A stretch of DNA of 64,000 nucleotides from positions 1,597,529 to 1,661,528 of the forward strand of contig NZ_RBXA01000001.1 of assembly GCF_003634755.1 (NCBI RefSeq). Direction: 5' to 3'. Source of the DNA: Flavobacterium limicola (GTDB lineage: Bacteria > Bacteroidota > Bacteroidia > Flavobacteriales > Flavobacteriaceae). A program made the translations under genes and the position numbers. Positions 25,690 through 34,939 of the stretch are shown here, piece after piece (positions within the stretch are counted from its first letter, which is position 1; every line of letters begins with the position of its first letter). The notes beneath the pieces are model-generated. The model saw only the letters and a program-made list of their open reading frames with translations. It was not told the DNA's origin and ran no database searches.

Positions 25690-26746
25690 TTAGATTTGCT
25701 GTAGATATTCGATGATTTCGTTACAGGTTTGTTTGGCATTTCTGTTGATTCCAATCAGTGTTGCTGATGCGTAACCCGTCCAACTGCCGTAACCTGCCAG
25801 CCATAATCCGGGAATTTCAGTTGCTTTGCTTTCTTCGGTTTTTACAATGCCTCGTTCGTCTGCTGAAACAATGTTTTTCAAAAAAGATGTCGTAACCAAA
25901 ACCTGTACACCAGATAATTGCATCAAAATCTTCTTTGGTTCCGTCAGACCAAATCACACCATTTTCGTACATGCTTTCAAAACTGCCACTTGAAATCAAA
26001 ACTCCCCTGGAACGAGCTTCTTTCACGGGTGGTACCATTACAATATTTCCCAAATCATAATTGGCGGCATTAAATGGTTTTCCTTCTTTTTCAGCATTGT
26101 ATTTGGCGGTTGCCACGTTGAAAAGATAAAACCCGTCCACTTCATCCGGTAAATATTGTGGTGGTTTTCTAGTAGACCATTTCACGGTTGTAACTTTAGA
26201 AACTTCGGCTACAATTTGTGCACCTGAATTTCCTTCACCAACAACCAGAACCTTTAAATTCCTAAACTCTTCCGAATTTTTGTAATTAGCAGAATGGATT
26301 TGAATTCCTTTGAAAGTCTCTCTTCCTTTAATCTTTGGAATATAAGGATTGTTCCAAGTTCCCGCTGCCGCAATAACTGCTTTTGAAAAATAGATTCCTT
26401 TATTGGTGTAAACTTTGAATACTTTATTTTCAGAAGTTATGTTTTCTACAGTTATGGAGCGCTCTATTGGCAATTCATAACGTTTTTCATATTGGCATAA
26501 ATAATCAATTACTTCCTGTTTTAAAGGAAACAGATTTTCAGATTTTGGCATAAGCCAACCCGGCAAAGAACTGTGCTCAGCAGGAGAAAAAAGTGTCAAA
26601 CTGTTCCAAGCATGAAGCCAAGCACCACCGCACTTTTCTTCTTTATCCAAGATTAGAAAGTTGAGTTTATGACGTCGTAAATAATATCCGCAAGCCAAAC
26701 CGCTTTGTCCGCCACCAATAACAATAACATCCAGAATTTTATGCAT
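25690..26746 (-). pseudogene. arsO: ArsO-like flavin monooxygenase gene with a one-base frameshift
   Basis: Reading from the ATG at 26746 gives an FAD motif VIVIGGGQSGLACGYYL, an NADPH motif VLVVGEGNSGAQIV and DFDAIIWCTGFGYD, then a shift into unrelated residues and a stop at 25817. The continuation (FLKNIVSADERGIVKTEE, then IPGLWLAGYGSWTGYASATL) is intact in the next frame to the TAA at 25690. Removing one base from the A6 run at 25880-25885 restores one frame. Family members of about 350 residues (ArsO) accompany arsenic operons and are thought to act on arsenicals. It is the last gene of the ars operon. It may be a real inactivation or a sequencing error in a homopolymer. Confidence 0.8.
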
Positions 26747-26758
26747 TGGGATTTTACT

Positions 26759-27805
26759 TTAAGTTGTTTTAGTGTAATATTTTTTTCTTAACCAAAAAGC
26801 GACATTTACCAGAATTATCAAAGCAGGAACTTCTACTAATGGCCCAATAACTCCTGCAAATGCCTGTCCGCTATTGATTCCGAAAACGCCAATGGAAACG
26901 GCAATTGCCAATTCAAAATTATTTCCGGATGCAGTAAATGAAAGCGCAACGGCATCTCTATAATTAGCTCCGATTTTTTTTGAAACAAAAAACATAAGGA
27001 AAAACATAATGGTGAAGAAAATGACAAGCGGAATGGCAATTCGAAGAACATCCAGCGGCAAATCAACAATCATTTCACCTTTTAAACTGAACATGACTAC
27101 GATTGTAAAAAGCAACGCAATCAAAGTAATGGGAGAAACAAACGGAATAAACTTTTGATTGAACCATTTGTCTCCAATGAATTTCTTGATGGCATAACGA
27201 CTAATTACGGCTAATGCAAATGGAATCCCTAAATAAATTCCGACTGTTGCAGCAATTTCAGCAATAGTAATGTTTAATTCCAAGCCTTTTATTCCAAACA
27301 GAGGTAGCATGATTTCCAAATAGAAATACGCATATAAACTAAAGAAGAACACTTGAAGCAAACTATTAATCCCAATTAAACCCGCTGTTAATTCCCTGTT
27401 TCCCTCGGCTAATTCATTCCAGACAATTACCATCGCTATGCAAGGCGCAATACCAATTATAATTAAACCCATCATGTATTCGGGGTAATCTTTCAAAAAG
27501 AATGTTGCCAGTGAAAACATTAAAAATGGACCAACAATCCAGGTGATAAAGAAAGAAGCGGTCAGTAATTTTGGCTTTTCAAACATTAAAGGAATTTTTG
27601 AAAAATCAATTTTAGTCAAAGGCGGATACATCATTAATATTAATCCAATTGCCAAAGGAACATTGGTCGTTCCGCTAGAAAACGAATTGATAAAACCGCT
27701 ACTGGATGGGATAAAATAGCCAATGGAAACGCCAATCGCCATTGCCAGAAATATCCAAAGTGTCAAGTAACTATCTAGGAAATTTAATCTTTTTTTAGAA
27801 GCCAT
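26759..27805 (-). CDS. acr3: Arsenite efflux permease, ACR3 family
   Basis: 348 residues with ten predicted membrane segments. ACR3 features: LMMYPPLTKIDF in the second segment region, the conserved Cys C122 in GIAPCIAMVIVWNELAEG, and the GVFGINSGQAFAGVIGPLVEVP block near the C-terminus. It exports arsenite (and perhaps antimonite) by proton exchange at the inner membrane. It begins 2 bases after the stop of the arsC-like gene, so it is translated in the same operon. Often named arsB in databases, although the ArsB protein family is unrelated. Confidence 0.94.
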   Translation of the reverse strand: MASKKRLNFLDSYLTLWIFLAMAIGVSIGYFIPSSSGFINSFSSGTTNVPLAIGLILMMYPPLTKIDFSKIPLMFEKPKLLTASFFITWIVGPFLMFSLATFFLKDYPEYMMGLIIIGIAPCIAMVIVWNELAEGNRELTAGLIGINSLLQVFFFSLYAYFYLEIMLPLFGIKGLELNITIAEIAATVGIYLGIPFALAVISRYAIKKFIGDKWFNQKFIPFVSPITLIALLFTIVVMFSLKGEMIVDLPLDVLRIAIPLVIFFTIMFFLMFFVSKKIGANYRDAVALSFTASGNNFELAIAVSIGVFGINSGQAFAGVIGPLVEVPALIILVNVAFWLRKKYYTKTT

Positions 27806-27807
27806 TA

Positions 27808-28440
27808 TTATAATTTTATTTGGGAGAATACATAAAACATTTCGGTTGCAATTTGCAAACTGCGTTCCTGATATTTTTCTGCTTGTTGCGGTGTGTTGTC
27901 AAATGCTTTTGGATCTTCAAATGTGATTGGGATGCGCTTTTCAGCACCAGCTATAAACGGGCAGCCGCCATCTGCTTGCGAACAAGTCATAATTGCTGCA
28001 AATTCACTTTTTGGATTAAAATCATCATCATACGCTTTGGAAAAACCAATAATAGGATGCTCGTTTTCCGAGTATTTTATGGCATAAATAGGATTAGTTC
28101 CTGCCGCAATAGTTTTGATTTTAAATCCTGATTGCTCCAATGTTTTTGCTGCCATTGGAAACAAAGCCGTTGCTTCGGTACCGCCAGAATAGCAAAATAC
28201 ATTTTTTACGTTGAAATGTGCAGCTGCTGTTTGTGCCCAAACCTGAGACAAATGGCTTCTTCTGGAATTGTGCGTGCAAATCAAGTTCAGCCGAATTTCT
28301 TGTTGATTCGATGCTTTTGCTTGAATAAAATCAATAAGCGGTTGCAAAACAATTTTGCGTTCCGTCGAAATGCTTTCGAAATTAAAAGAATAAATTGTTT
28401 TTGCAATTTCTGGAAATAGGGTGGTTTTGGTTAGTTCCAT
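27808..28440 (-). CDS. ArsC-like arsenate reductase / low-molecular-weight phosphatase-fold protein
   Basis: 210 residues. The phosphatase-type P loop reads CTHNSRRS (C55), with a Ser/Arg pair typical of the thioredoxin-linked ArsC class as well as of LMW tyrosine phosphatases. Further Cys residues occur at MTCSQADGGCPF, and the C-terminal acid is in FEDPKAFDNTPQQ. It is longer at the N-terminus than classical ArsC by about 45 residues, a form common in Bacteroidetes ars operons and often annotated as protein-tyrosine-phosphatase. It should reduce arsenate to arsenite for export by ACR3. Confidence 0.85.
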   Translation of the reverse strand: MELTKTTLFPEIAKTIYSFNFESISTERKIVLQPLIDFIQAKASNQQEIRLNLICTHNSRRSHLSQVWAQTAAAHFNVKNVFCYSGGTEATALFPMAAKTLEQSGFKIKTIAAGTNPIYAIKYSENEHPIIGFSKAYDDDFNPKSEFAAIMTCSQADGGCPFIAGAEKRIPITFEDPKAFDNTPQQAEKYQERSLQIATEMFYVFSQIKL

Positions 28441-28458
28441 TTTACAGTTTTAAAAAAA

Positions 28459-28929
28459 TTAGCAACAACCTCCACCTGGAGTGCAGCTATTGGTTTGACT
28501 TGGGATTTCGGATAATTTTACTTTTTGTTTTTCTGCAGGAATTCCGCATTGGTCTTCTGCTAAACAAGCAGTTTGTTTGTTTAATAATGTAAAAGCTGTT
28601 CCGTTGAAACCAATATCGTATTTACCAATAGTTTCTGCTTGAAATTCAACTTCTACTTCATAATCTTCAATACCCAACACTTTTTCAGATAATTCAATGA
28701 TATCCAATAATTTTTTTGGTTTTAGACGGTGCTCAAAATCATTGGCATCCCATAACTGGAAATTTACCACGGTTTCTTTTCGAACTTTTCCACCACAATC
28801 AATGAAGTTTCTGGTAATTAAACCCACTTCAGTTACATGGAAATGTTCTGGAACATAGGTTCCATTTGGCAATACAAAAGCAACGTTGTCCAACGTGCTC
28901 AACTGTTTTTTAATTTCTGATAATTTCAT
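28459..28929 (-). CDS. DUF6428 family protein in the ars operon
   Basis: 156 residues, cytosolic. MKLSEIKKQL and VLPNGTYVPEHFHVTEVGLI at the start match the DUF6428 family as I remember it, a regular neighbour of arsR in Bacteroidetes. A His-rich start (PEHFHVTE), a middle CGG, CLAEDQC and a C-terminal CTPGGGCC make it cysteine-rich. This invites the inference that it binds arsenite or relates to arsenic-thiol chemistry; no function is established to my knowledge. It lies between arsR and the arsC-like gene with 18-19 base gaps. Confidence 0.8.
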   Translation of the reverse strand: MKLSEIKKQLSTLDNVAFVLPNGTYVPEHFHVTEVGLITRNFIDCGGKVRKETVVNFQLWDANDFEHRLKPKKLLDIIELSEKVLGIEDYEVEVEFQAETIGKYDIGFNGTAFTLLNKQTACLAEDQCGIPAEKQKVKLSEIPSQTNSCTPGGGCC

Positions 28930-28948
28930 GATTCTTGTAATTTAAAAA

Positions 28949-29281
28949 TTAGCAACATTGATTTTTCTTGTTTTCTAAATAGGTATTGATGTGCTGAAAA
29001 AAGTCCTTTATTTTATTAAAACCTTCTTCGTTGAGGCAATAGCAAATGGCATTTCCTTCAAAATTGCCTTTTATAAGTCCGGCATTTTTTAGTTCCTTCA
29101 AGTGCTGCGAAACGGTAGGTTGGGCCAGAGGCAGTTCGTTTACAATATCGCCGCACACACAACTGTTTACTTTGATGAGGTGTTGTATTATGGCAATTCG
29201 TGCAGGATGGCCTATGGCTTTCGCCAAAGTTGCCAACTCATTTTGCTCGTCTGTGAAATGTTCTGATTTAGTAATTCCCAT
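28949..29281 (-). CDS. arsR: ArsR-family arsenic-sensing repressor
   Basis: 110 residues from the ATG at 29281; a TTG at 29302 lies within the operator palindrome and is rejected. Winged-helix ArsR fold: [17 protein letters not shown], recognition helix [19 protein letters not shown], and wing GNAICYCL. The As(III) site is probably C41 and C43 in the motif CVCGDI, with a further CC pair at the C-terminus. Arsenite binding would release it from DNA and induce the five-gene operon it heads. Order: arsR, DUF6428, arsC-like, acr3, arsO. Confidence 0.92.
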   Translation of the reverse strand: MGITKSEHFTDEQNELATLAKAIGHPARIAIIQHLIKVNSCVCGDIVNELPLAQPTVSQHLKELKNAGLIKGNFEGNAICYCLNEEGFNKIKDFFQHINTYLENKKNQCC

Positions 29282-29293
29282 CGTTATATATTT

Positions 29294-29306
29294 ATATTGC
29301 AATATT
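29294..29306 (-). promoter_or_regulatory. Probable ArsR operator and -7 box
   Basis: A perfect 12-base palindrome ATATTGCAATAT (29294-29305) lies 13 bases upstream of arsR and overlaps TAATATTG, a near match to the -7 box. The position fits autorepression, but the assignment is by context only. Confidence 0.5.
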
Positions 29307-29395
29307 ACGATATAGTTTTGTTGTAAAAAAAATTAAATGGTTATTTTTTGAAAAAAAACTATAGTGCAGGCATCTTTAAAATTAACTTATGAAAA

Positions 29396-29656
29396 TTAAA
29401 GTTCGAATAATCCTTTAGGGATAGCATGAAAACCAACTAGTTTCACTCGATTTTCAATAGCACTTATGGGAATCATTTTGGAGGTATGCACTGTAAATTC
29501 TCTAGGGAAAATATCAGTATTCAAAAGGACGTCTTTAATTCCGTCTAATTCTAAAAGGCTGGACTTGATTTCTAATAAATCTAAATCTTCGATAGCATTT
29601 GTTCCAAATATTTTACCATGATTTCCCGGAATCACATTGTCGGTAAGTATACTCAT
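29396..29656 (-). CDS. Small HMA-fold-like protein without the CXXC metal motif
   Basis: 86 residues from the ATG at 29656; longer starts are not supported. The layout beta-alpha-beta-beta-alpha-beta (VIPGNHGKIFGTNAIEDLD, then SSLLELDGIKDVLLNTDIFP, then EFTVHTSKMIPISAIENRV) resembles heavy-metal-associated domains. The CXXC position is replaced by GNHGK, so copper-type thiol binding is unlikely. It lies just upstream of the ars operon on the same strand but beyond the arsR promoter; no link to arsenic can be claimed. Confidence 0.65.
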   Translation of the reverse strand: MSILTDNVIPGNHGKIFGTNAIEDLDLLEIKSSLLELDGIKDVLLNTDIFPREFTVHTSKMIPISAIENRVKLVGFHAIPKGLFEL

Positions 29657-29784
29657 GATTTTGTCTTTTAAGATTAGCAAAACGGTTCTGGTAGAATTTA
29701 AGTATTTTAAAGTTAGTGATTTATGTTTTACAAACATAGAAAAATAATAAAATTTTTAACTTTAAAAATGAATTGATTCAATAA

Positions 29785-29821
29785 AAACATCCCTAAACAA
29801 AAAGTATGTTTAGGGATGTTT
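29785..29821 (-). terminator. Terminator after the CoA-transferase gene
   Basis: A 14-bp stem (29785-29798 with 29808-29821) including ACATCCCTAAAC/GTTTAGGGATGT with a short T run on the minus strand. Confidence 0.8.
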
Positions 29822-29843
29822 AAAAAAAATATAATTACTAATG

Positions 29844-31358
29844 CTAGAGTAATTCAACTGAAATATTTTCTTTCATGCTACCGGTTTCAACATATCTGGA
29901 GTGCAGTTTGAAGGCTTCTTCTAAAATGTGAGGCGTATGTCCACCGCGCAAACAAGCCCGATTAAAATAATCTGATAATTCATCTTTGTATTCTGGATGC
30001 GTGCAATTTTCAATAATTACTTTGGCTCGTTCTCTGGGCGCAAGTCCTCTTAAATCGGCAATTCCATGTTCGGTGATTAAAATGTCAACATCATGTTCCG
30101 TATGATCGACGTGCGAAACCATTGGTAAAACATGAGAAATTGCATTAAATTCTTTTGATGATGATTGCGTAACAAAAATGCTCAAGCACGCATTTCTGGC
30201 AAAATCACCCGAACCACCAATACCGTTCATCATCTTGGTTCCAGAAATATGGGTAGAATTGACATTCCCATAAATATCAAATTCAATGGCTGTATTTATG
30301 GCTATAACTCCCAATCTTCGTATCACTTCGGCTGAATTGCTGATGGTTTGCGGTCTAAGTAGAATTTTGTCCTTGTACTTTTCGAAATTATCAAGAATGT
30401 GTTTGTAGCAATTTTCAGAAACAGTTATGGAAGAAGCCGATACAAAATCTAATTTTCCGCTGTCTATAAGTTCAAAAGTGCTGTCCTGCAAGACTTCGGA
30501 ATACATTACTAAATTTTAAAAATTTCCTTTGGCAAAGCCAGACATGACCGCATTAGCTACTTTTCCTATTCCCGCTTGCAACGGCATCAATGATTTGGTT
30601 AAGCGTCCTTCCTTGATTTCCTTTTCAAAAAAAGCTAGTAAATGATTGGCAATGGCAGCCGTTTTGGGATCTATTGCAGTTACTTGTGCAGGACTATCGG
30701 GGATTTCTGTGAAAACAATTCCAATGACTTTGTCAGGATTAATGGTGATATATTCGGTTCCAATTCTTTCATCTGCAGCAGTAATGTTTAAAACGCCTCT
30801 ATTGGGATAACTTTTTGCAATATAAATATCATGAATCCCTTTGAATTCAAGTGGTATGGAAGTATTTATTTCGATGATGATTTTATTGGCCGCATGCGCA
30901 AAAGTAGCTGAATTTCCAACTGAGGTTGTCGGAATTACATTTCCATTCTCATCAATATACGTAGCTTCAATTACAGCAATGTCAATTTTTGGAAGGTGTT
31001 TGTTTTCTAATAACTCGGCCGTTTCACTTAAATGTTGATCTATAAAAAGTACTTTTCCGTCGTTTATTTTTTTTCGTAGAGTAGCATCAACCTGAAATGG
31101 CATTCTCTTGTATAAAGCATCATTATTAGCCAAATCTGTATCAGTAGTATGCCCTAAAGAAGCACCGGTAATTAATGTGATTCCAATAGTTTCTGATTTT
31201 GCTCTTTCGGCAAAAGCGGGTAAAACGGCTTTACTATCACCAGCTTTTGTAAATCCACTGGTTCCGATAGTCATTTTATCTTTGAAAAATAAAGCGGCTT
31301 CTTGTGCAGAAATAACTTTGTATTTGTAACTTTGAAATCTAATTCTATCCGACTGCAT
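29844..31358 (-). pseudogene. Acetyl-CoA hydrolase/succinate CoA-transferase gene with one in-frame stop
   Basis: Two adjoining open stretches in the same frame, residues 1-280 (31358 to 30516) and a second part (30506 to 29844), give about 504 residues in all, the usual length of the acetyl-CoA hydrolase/CoA-transferase family. They are separated only by TAA at 30516-30518, read GNF-stop-NLVMYSEVLQD where relatives have a residue, usually Glu, at the stop. The second half has GTKMMNGIGGSGDFARNA and the HVDHTEHDVDI block. The enzyme exchanges CoA between succinate or acetate and acyl-CoA. A nonsense mutation, sequencing error or recoding are all possible. Confidence 0.82.
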
Positions 31359-31515
31359 AATTATGTGTTTTTAATAAAAAAATAACCAAAAATTGATGTT
31401 TTGATAATGAATTAAATCAATTTTTAGATTTTAATTTATATCATGTACAATTTTAGTGAAATTAAGAACTGGATAAATATCGTAATAAGTCATAAAAATA
31501 TTCATTTCAGCCGCA

Positions 31516-32334
31516 ATGAGTCCATTCGAAACTTTAGAAGAGAAATATTATATTAAAGAGGTTGATACCGATAAAAAAAGTATTTATTGCCACCATGATT
31601 TGATGGGTGAATTGTTAATTCCAACTCACAAGCATGAAAAAGCCCAAATGCTCTATTCAGAAGGTGGTATTGTTCACGTTACCACCGAAACCAAATCTTA
31701 TTTTCTTCCTGCGCGTCATTTTATCTGGATTCCAGGCGGAATAAAGCATAGTATTCATCCGAATTCGGAACATGTCATGATGCGGAATTTATATTTTCCA
31801 ATAGATTCAAATGACGATCCTTTTTACAAAATGGAAGGCATTTATCCCATTAACGATTTATTGTTGCAAATGATGCTTTTCACAAACCGATGGAACGGAA
31901 ATCTAAAAAAGGGAACTAGAAATTTTACGATTGTTAATGCAATAAAAGCCATTTTACCAGAAATCTGTCTGACTAATTTGCCGTTATCATTGTCTTTGCC
32001 TAAGGACATTCGACTGAATAAAATCATTAGCTATTTAGATAAAAACTTGGGAGAAACTATTTTGTTCTCTGATTTAGCCAATCGATTTGGGTTTAGTGAG
32101 CGCTCTTTGTATCGTTTATTCCAAAAAGATTTGGGCATGTCGTTCATTCAATATTTTACGATTCGGAGAATTTTAAAAGCAATAGAATTGTTACTTGAAA
32201 AAAAACTATCTGTTAGCGAAGTGGCACAAGCTGTGGGATATAGTAGCGTTCCAACTTTTAGCAACACATTTTTCAAGATTTTAGGACAACGCCCTTCTGA
32301 TTATTTAAAAGGGATTGAAATATTAAAAAAGTAG
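31516..32334 (+). CDS. AraC-family transcriptional regulator with cupin sensor
   Basis: 272 residues. The N-terminal cupin-like domain has LLIPTHKHEKAQMLYSEGG and WIPGGIKHSIHP. The C-terminal AraC HTH pair (about 170-268) has ANRFGFSERSLYRLFQKDLG, IRRILKAIELL and VAQAVGYSSVPTFSNTFFKILG. It is divergent from the CoA-transferase gene (157-base spacer) and 145 bases upstream of a TolC/HlyD/MFS efflux operon in its own direction. The best guess is that it controls that efflux operon; the CoA-transferase is a second candidate target. Confidence 0.9.
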   Translation: MSPFETLEEKYYIKEVDTDKKSIYCHHDLMGELLIPTHKHEKAQMLYSEGGIVHVTTETKSYFLPARHFIWIPGGIKHSIHPNSEHVMMRNLYFPIDSNDDPFYKMEGIYPINDLLLQMMLFTNRWNGNLKKGTRNFTIVNAIKAILPEICLTNLPLSLSLPKDIRLNKIISYLDKNLGETILFSDLANRFGFSERSLYRLFQKDLGMSFIQYFTIRRILKAIELLLEKKLSVSEVAQAVGYSSVPTFSNTFFKILGQRPSDYLKGIEILKK

Positions 32335-32479
32335 TTTTTCACAGCACTCATTTTCTGCAATCGTTATAGTGTTTGTTCTTGTTTTACAATTGTCTGAAAT
32401 GAATAAATAGTTGGCTTTTGTTGATTTTACGGCATAGATTAAATTAGGGAACTTTGTATTCTATTCCTTTATCTATATT

Positions 32480-33847
32480 ATGTTTCTTAAAAATCAGGTT
32501 TTTTTGAACCAATCGAGAATTAATTTTTCGAAAAATTACTTGTTGCTATTCCTCTTCTTTCATGGAATTACTTCATTACACGCACAGCAAGTTTCCTCAA
32601 TTTCTTTGAATGATGCTTTAAAAATCGCTAAAGAAAATAATAAGACCATTCAGAAATCTCATATTGAACAGCGCATCTCAGAAAAAGAAATTGCCGGTGC
32701 AAAAAATCTTCGTTTGCCGGAAGTTAATTTTAATGCGATGTATTCCCGATTATCTGATTTGACGGAATACGAAGGCGGTTTTTTCTCAGACAAACATACC
32801 TATACTCCTGAACCTGGAACCGTGATATATGATGCGGTTACCAAATTTGATGTACCACTTTATGCAGGTAATAGAATCAATAATGCGATTAAAAAGTCGA
32901 AAGAGGAAAACGAAATTGCTAAAATTAAGGTAGAGAAGACACAAAATGACATTCAATTGCAGGTGACAGCTACTTTTTTGGGAATTTATAAAATGATGGA
33001 ACTCCACAAAATCATTGGCGAAAGCATTAAAGAAGAACAGGAGCGATTAAAAGAAGTGAAAGCTTTTAAAACCTTTGGAACGGTTACTAAAAACGAAGTG
33101 TTGCGTTCGGAACTGCAACTTTCGGATCGAGAACTAAACTTATTGACGAATAAGAAAAATATCAAAATTGCACTTCAAGAGTTAAAAACACAGTTGCAGT
33201 TGCCCGAAGAATCAGAAATTTCTATTGATACAACAGGATTACTTGATATTGCACCGTTGAAAGACTATGATTTCTATTTCAGAGAGACGCTTCAAAACGA
33301 AGAAATGCGTATCGCAAATAGGGAAGTGGACGTTAAAAAAACAGAGTTAAAAATGGTGAAAGGGAATTATTATCCGAAGGTCAGCTTATTTGGAAATTAT
33401 AATCTAAAATATCCTGACTATATGTTATTTACGCTGAATCGTCCGTATCTCTTTACCGTAGGACAAATAGGAGTAGAGGCTACTTATAATTTGTCGGGTT
33501 TATATAAAAATAAAGCTAAAGTTCAGGTTGCCAATTTAAAAGTGGATTTGCAAGAAAATGAATCGGAGCTTGTGAAAAATGAAATGGTGGACAAATTGTT
33601 TAGAAAGCATACCCAATATCAGGAAATACTGGACAAGTTACCGGTTACAGATAAAGCATTTGATTTAGCCAATGAAAATTATCGCATTGTAAAAGTAAAA
33701 TACCTTAACCAACTGGTTTTGATTACGGAAATGGTCGATGCGGATAATGCGTTGCTTCAGGCAAAATTCAACAAAGTTTCCACTAGAATAGATATGGTTA
33801 TGAAACAGTATGAATTGCTCCATACGGCAGGATTACTCAACAAATAA
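32480..33847 (+). CDS. TolC-family outer membrane efflux channel
   Basis: 455 residues. A signal peptide ends around SLHAQ (about residue 36). Two long helical OEP repeats follow: ISLNDALKIAKENNKTIQ at the start and LRSELQLSDRELNLLTNKKNI in the middle, with beta-rich segments between them (KVSLFGNYNLKYPDYMLF). It would form the trimeric outer membrane exit duct of a tripartite pump. It heads the set of three genes, with 35 bases to the adaptor gene. Confidence 0.92.
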   Translation: MFLKNQVFLNQSRINFSKNYLLLFLFFHGITSLHAQQVSSISLNDALKIAKENNKTIQKSHIEQRISEKEIAGAKNLRLPEVNFNAMYSRLSDLTEYEGGFFSDKHTYTPEPGTVIYDAVTKFDVPLYAGNRINNAIKKSKEENEIAKIKVEKTQNDIQLQVTATFLGIYKMMELHKIIGESIKEEQERLKEVKAFKTFGTVTKNEVLRSELQLSDRELNLLTNKKNIKIALQELKTQLQLPEESEISIDTTGLLDIAPLKDYDFYFRETLQNEEMRIANREVDVKKTELKMVKGNYYPKVSLFGNYNLKYPDYMLFTLNRPYLFTVGQIGVEATYNLSGLYKNKAKVQVANLKVDLQENESELVKNEMVDKLFRKHTQYQEILDKLPVTDKAFDLANENYRIVKVKYLNQLVLITEMVDADNALLQAKFNKVSTRIDMVMKQYELLHTAGLLNK

Positions 33848-33882
33848 TAATTCAATTTAATATAATTTAGTTTCAAATTTAT

Positions 33883-34935
33883 ATGGTAAAAGTTCATAAT
33901 TCGTCAAGAGCTCATCGATCATTTCATAGATTAATTACCGTGATTTCCGGTATGCTGGTTCTCGGCGGAATTGTTTTAGGGATTTGGTTTTATATTTTTA
34001 ATAAAAATCACGAAGAAACTAATGACGCCCAGGTGGATCAATATGTAACACCAATTATGGCTCGAATTACAGGGTATGTAACCGAAGTGCGTTATAATGA
34101 AAATCAATTTGTTCACAAAGGCGATACGTTATTAGTAATTGACGATAGGGAATACAAAGCGCATTTAGACATGGCATTGGCCGATGTTGAAAATGCAAAA
34201 AGCAATAGCATTGTGATTGAAAAAAATGTCGTAACAACTTCTAATGTAACTTCCGTTAGACAATCGCAGTTACAAGCTGCAAAAACAGAAGTTTGGAAAA
34301 CAAAATTGGAATACAATCGCTATAAAGGATTAGTAAGCCAAGAAGCGGCTACTGAACAACAGCTTGAAAAAGTAAAAGCGGATTATGAATTGGCACAAGC
34401 ACATTATCAGGAAATAGCTAACACGATTCAATCGGCGGCATTGAACACCTCAGAAGCTTCGGCTAAAATTCCAACGGCTCAGACGGTAATTCAGTCCAAA
34501 CAAGCAGTTGCTGACAATGCGGCTTTGTATCTTTCTTATACCATAATTACCGCTCCTTATGATGGTTGGGTTGGTAAAAAAATCATGCAACCGGGGCAAA
34601 TGATAAAAGAAGGACAGACTTTAGCTTCTATCGTTAGTAAAGAAAAGTGGATTACGGCTAATTTCAAGGAAACACAACTGCAATATTTATCCATTGGCCA
34701 GGAAGTGGAGCTAAAAGCAGATGCGATAAGCGGAAGAGAATTTACAGGAACTATTGAATCTTTATCGCCAGCCAGTGGCGCACGTTTTTCTCTCTTGCCA
34801 CCTGATAATGCAACGGGTAACTTTATAAAAATAGAGCAAAGAATTCCGGTTCGAATAAAATTAAAAGAAAGTGATGCACAAACGGACTTTCTGAGAGCCG
34901 GTATGAATGTTACCGTTATTGCCGAACACAAATAA
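33883..34935 (+). CDS. HlyD/EmrA-type periplasmic adaptor protein
   Basis: 350 residues. One N-terminal membrane span (about 24-44, VISGMLVLGGIVLGIWFYIF) leads to the biotinyl-lipoyl-like domain (TNDAQVDQYVTPIMARITGY), a long alpha-helical hairpin (about 85-200) and a C-terminal beta barrel (VGKKIMQPGQMIKEGQ, ending VTVIAEHK). This matches the EmrA subtype that works with MFS exporters. Its stop lies 4 bases before the exporter ATG. Confidence 0.92.
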   Translation: MVKVHNSSRAHRSFHRLITVISGMLVLGGIVLGIWFYIFNKNHEETNDAQVDQYVTPIMARITGYVTEVRYNENQFVHKGDTLLVIDDREYKAHLDMALADVENAKSNSIVIEKNVVTTSNVTSVRQSQLQAAKTEVWKTKLEYNRYKGLVSQEAATEQQLEKVKADYELAQAHYQEIANTIQSAALNTSEASAKIPTAQTVIQSKQAVADNAALYLSYTIITAPYDGWVGKKIMQPGQMIKEGQTLASIVSKEKWITANFKETQLQYLSIGQEVELKADAISGREFTGTIESLSPASGARFSLLPPDNATGNFIKIEQRIPVRIKLKESDAQTDFLRAGMNVTVIAEHK

Positions 34936-34939
34936 TCCA

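Noticed and set aside
29844..31358. Two-subunit CoA-transferase encoded by separate genes
   Set aside because: The two parts are in the same frame with the TAA lying inside a conserved stretch and are together exactly the length of the single-chain family, so a broken single gene is the better reading.
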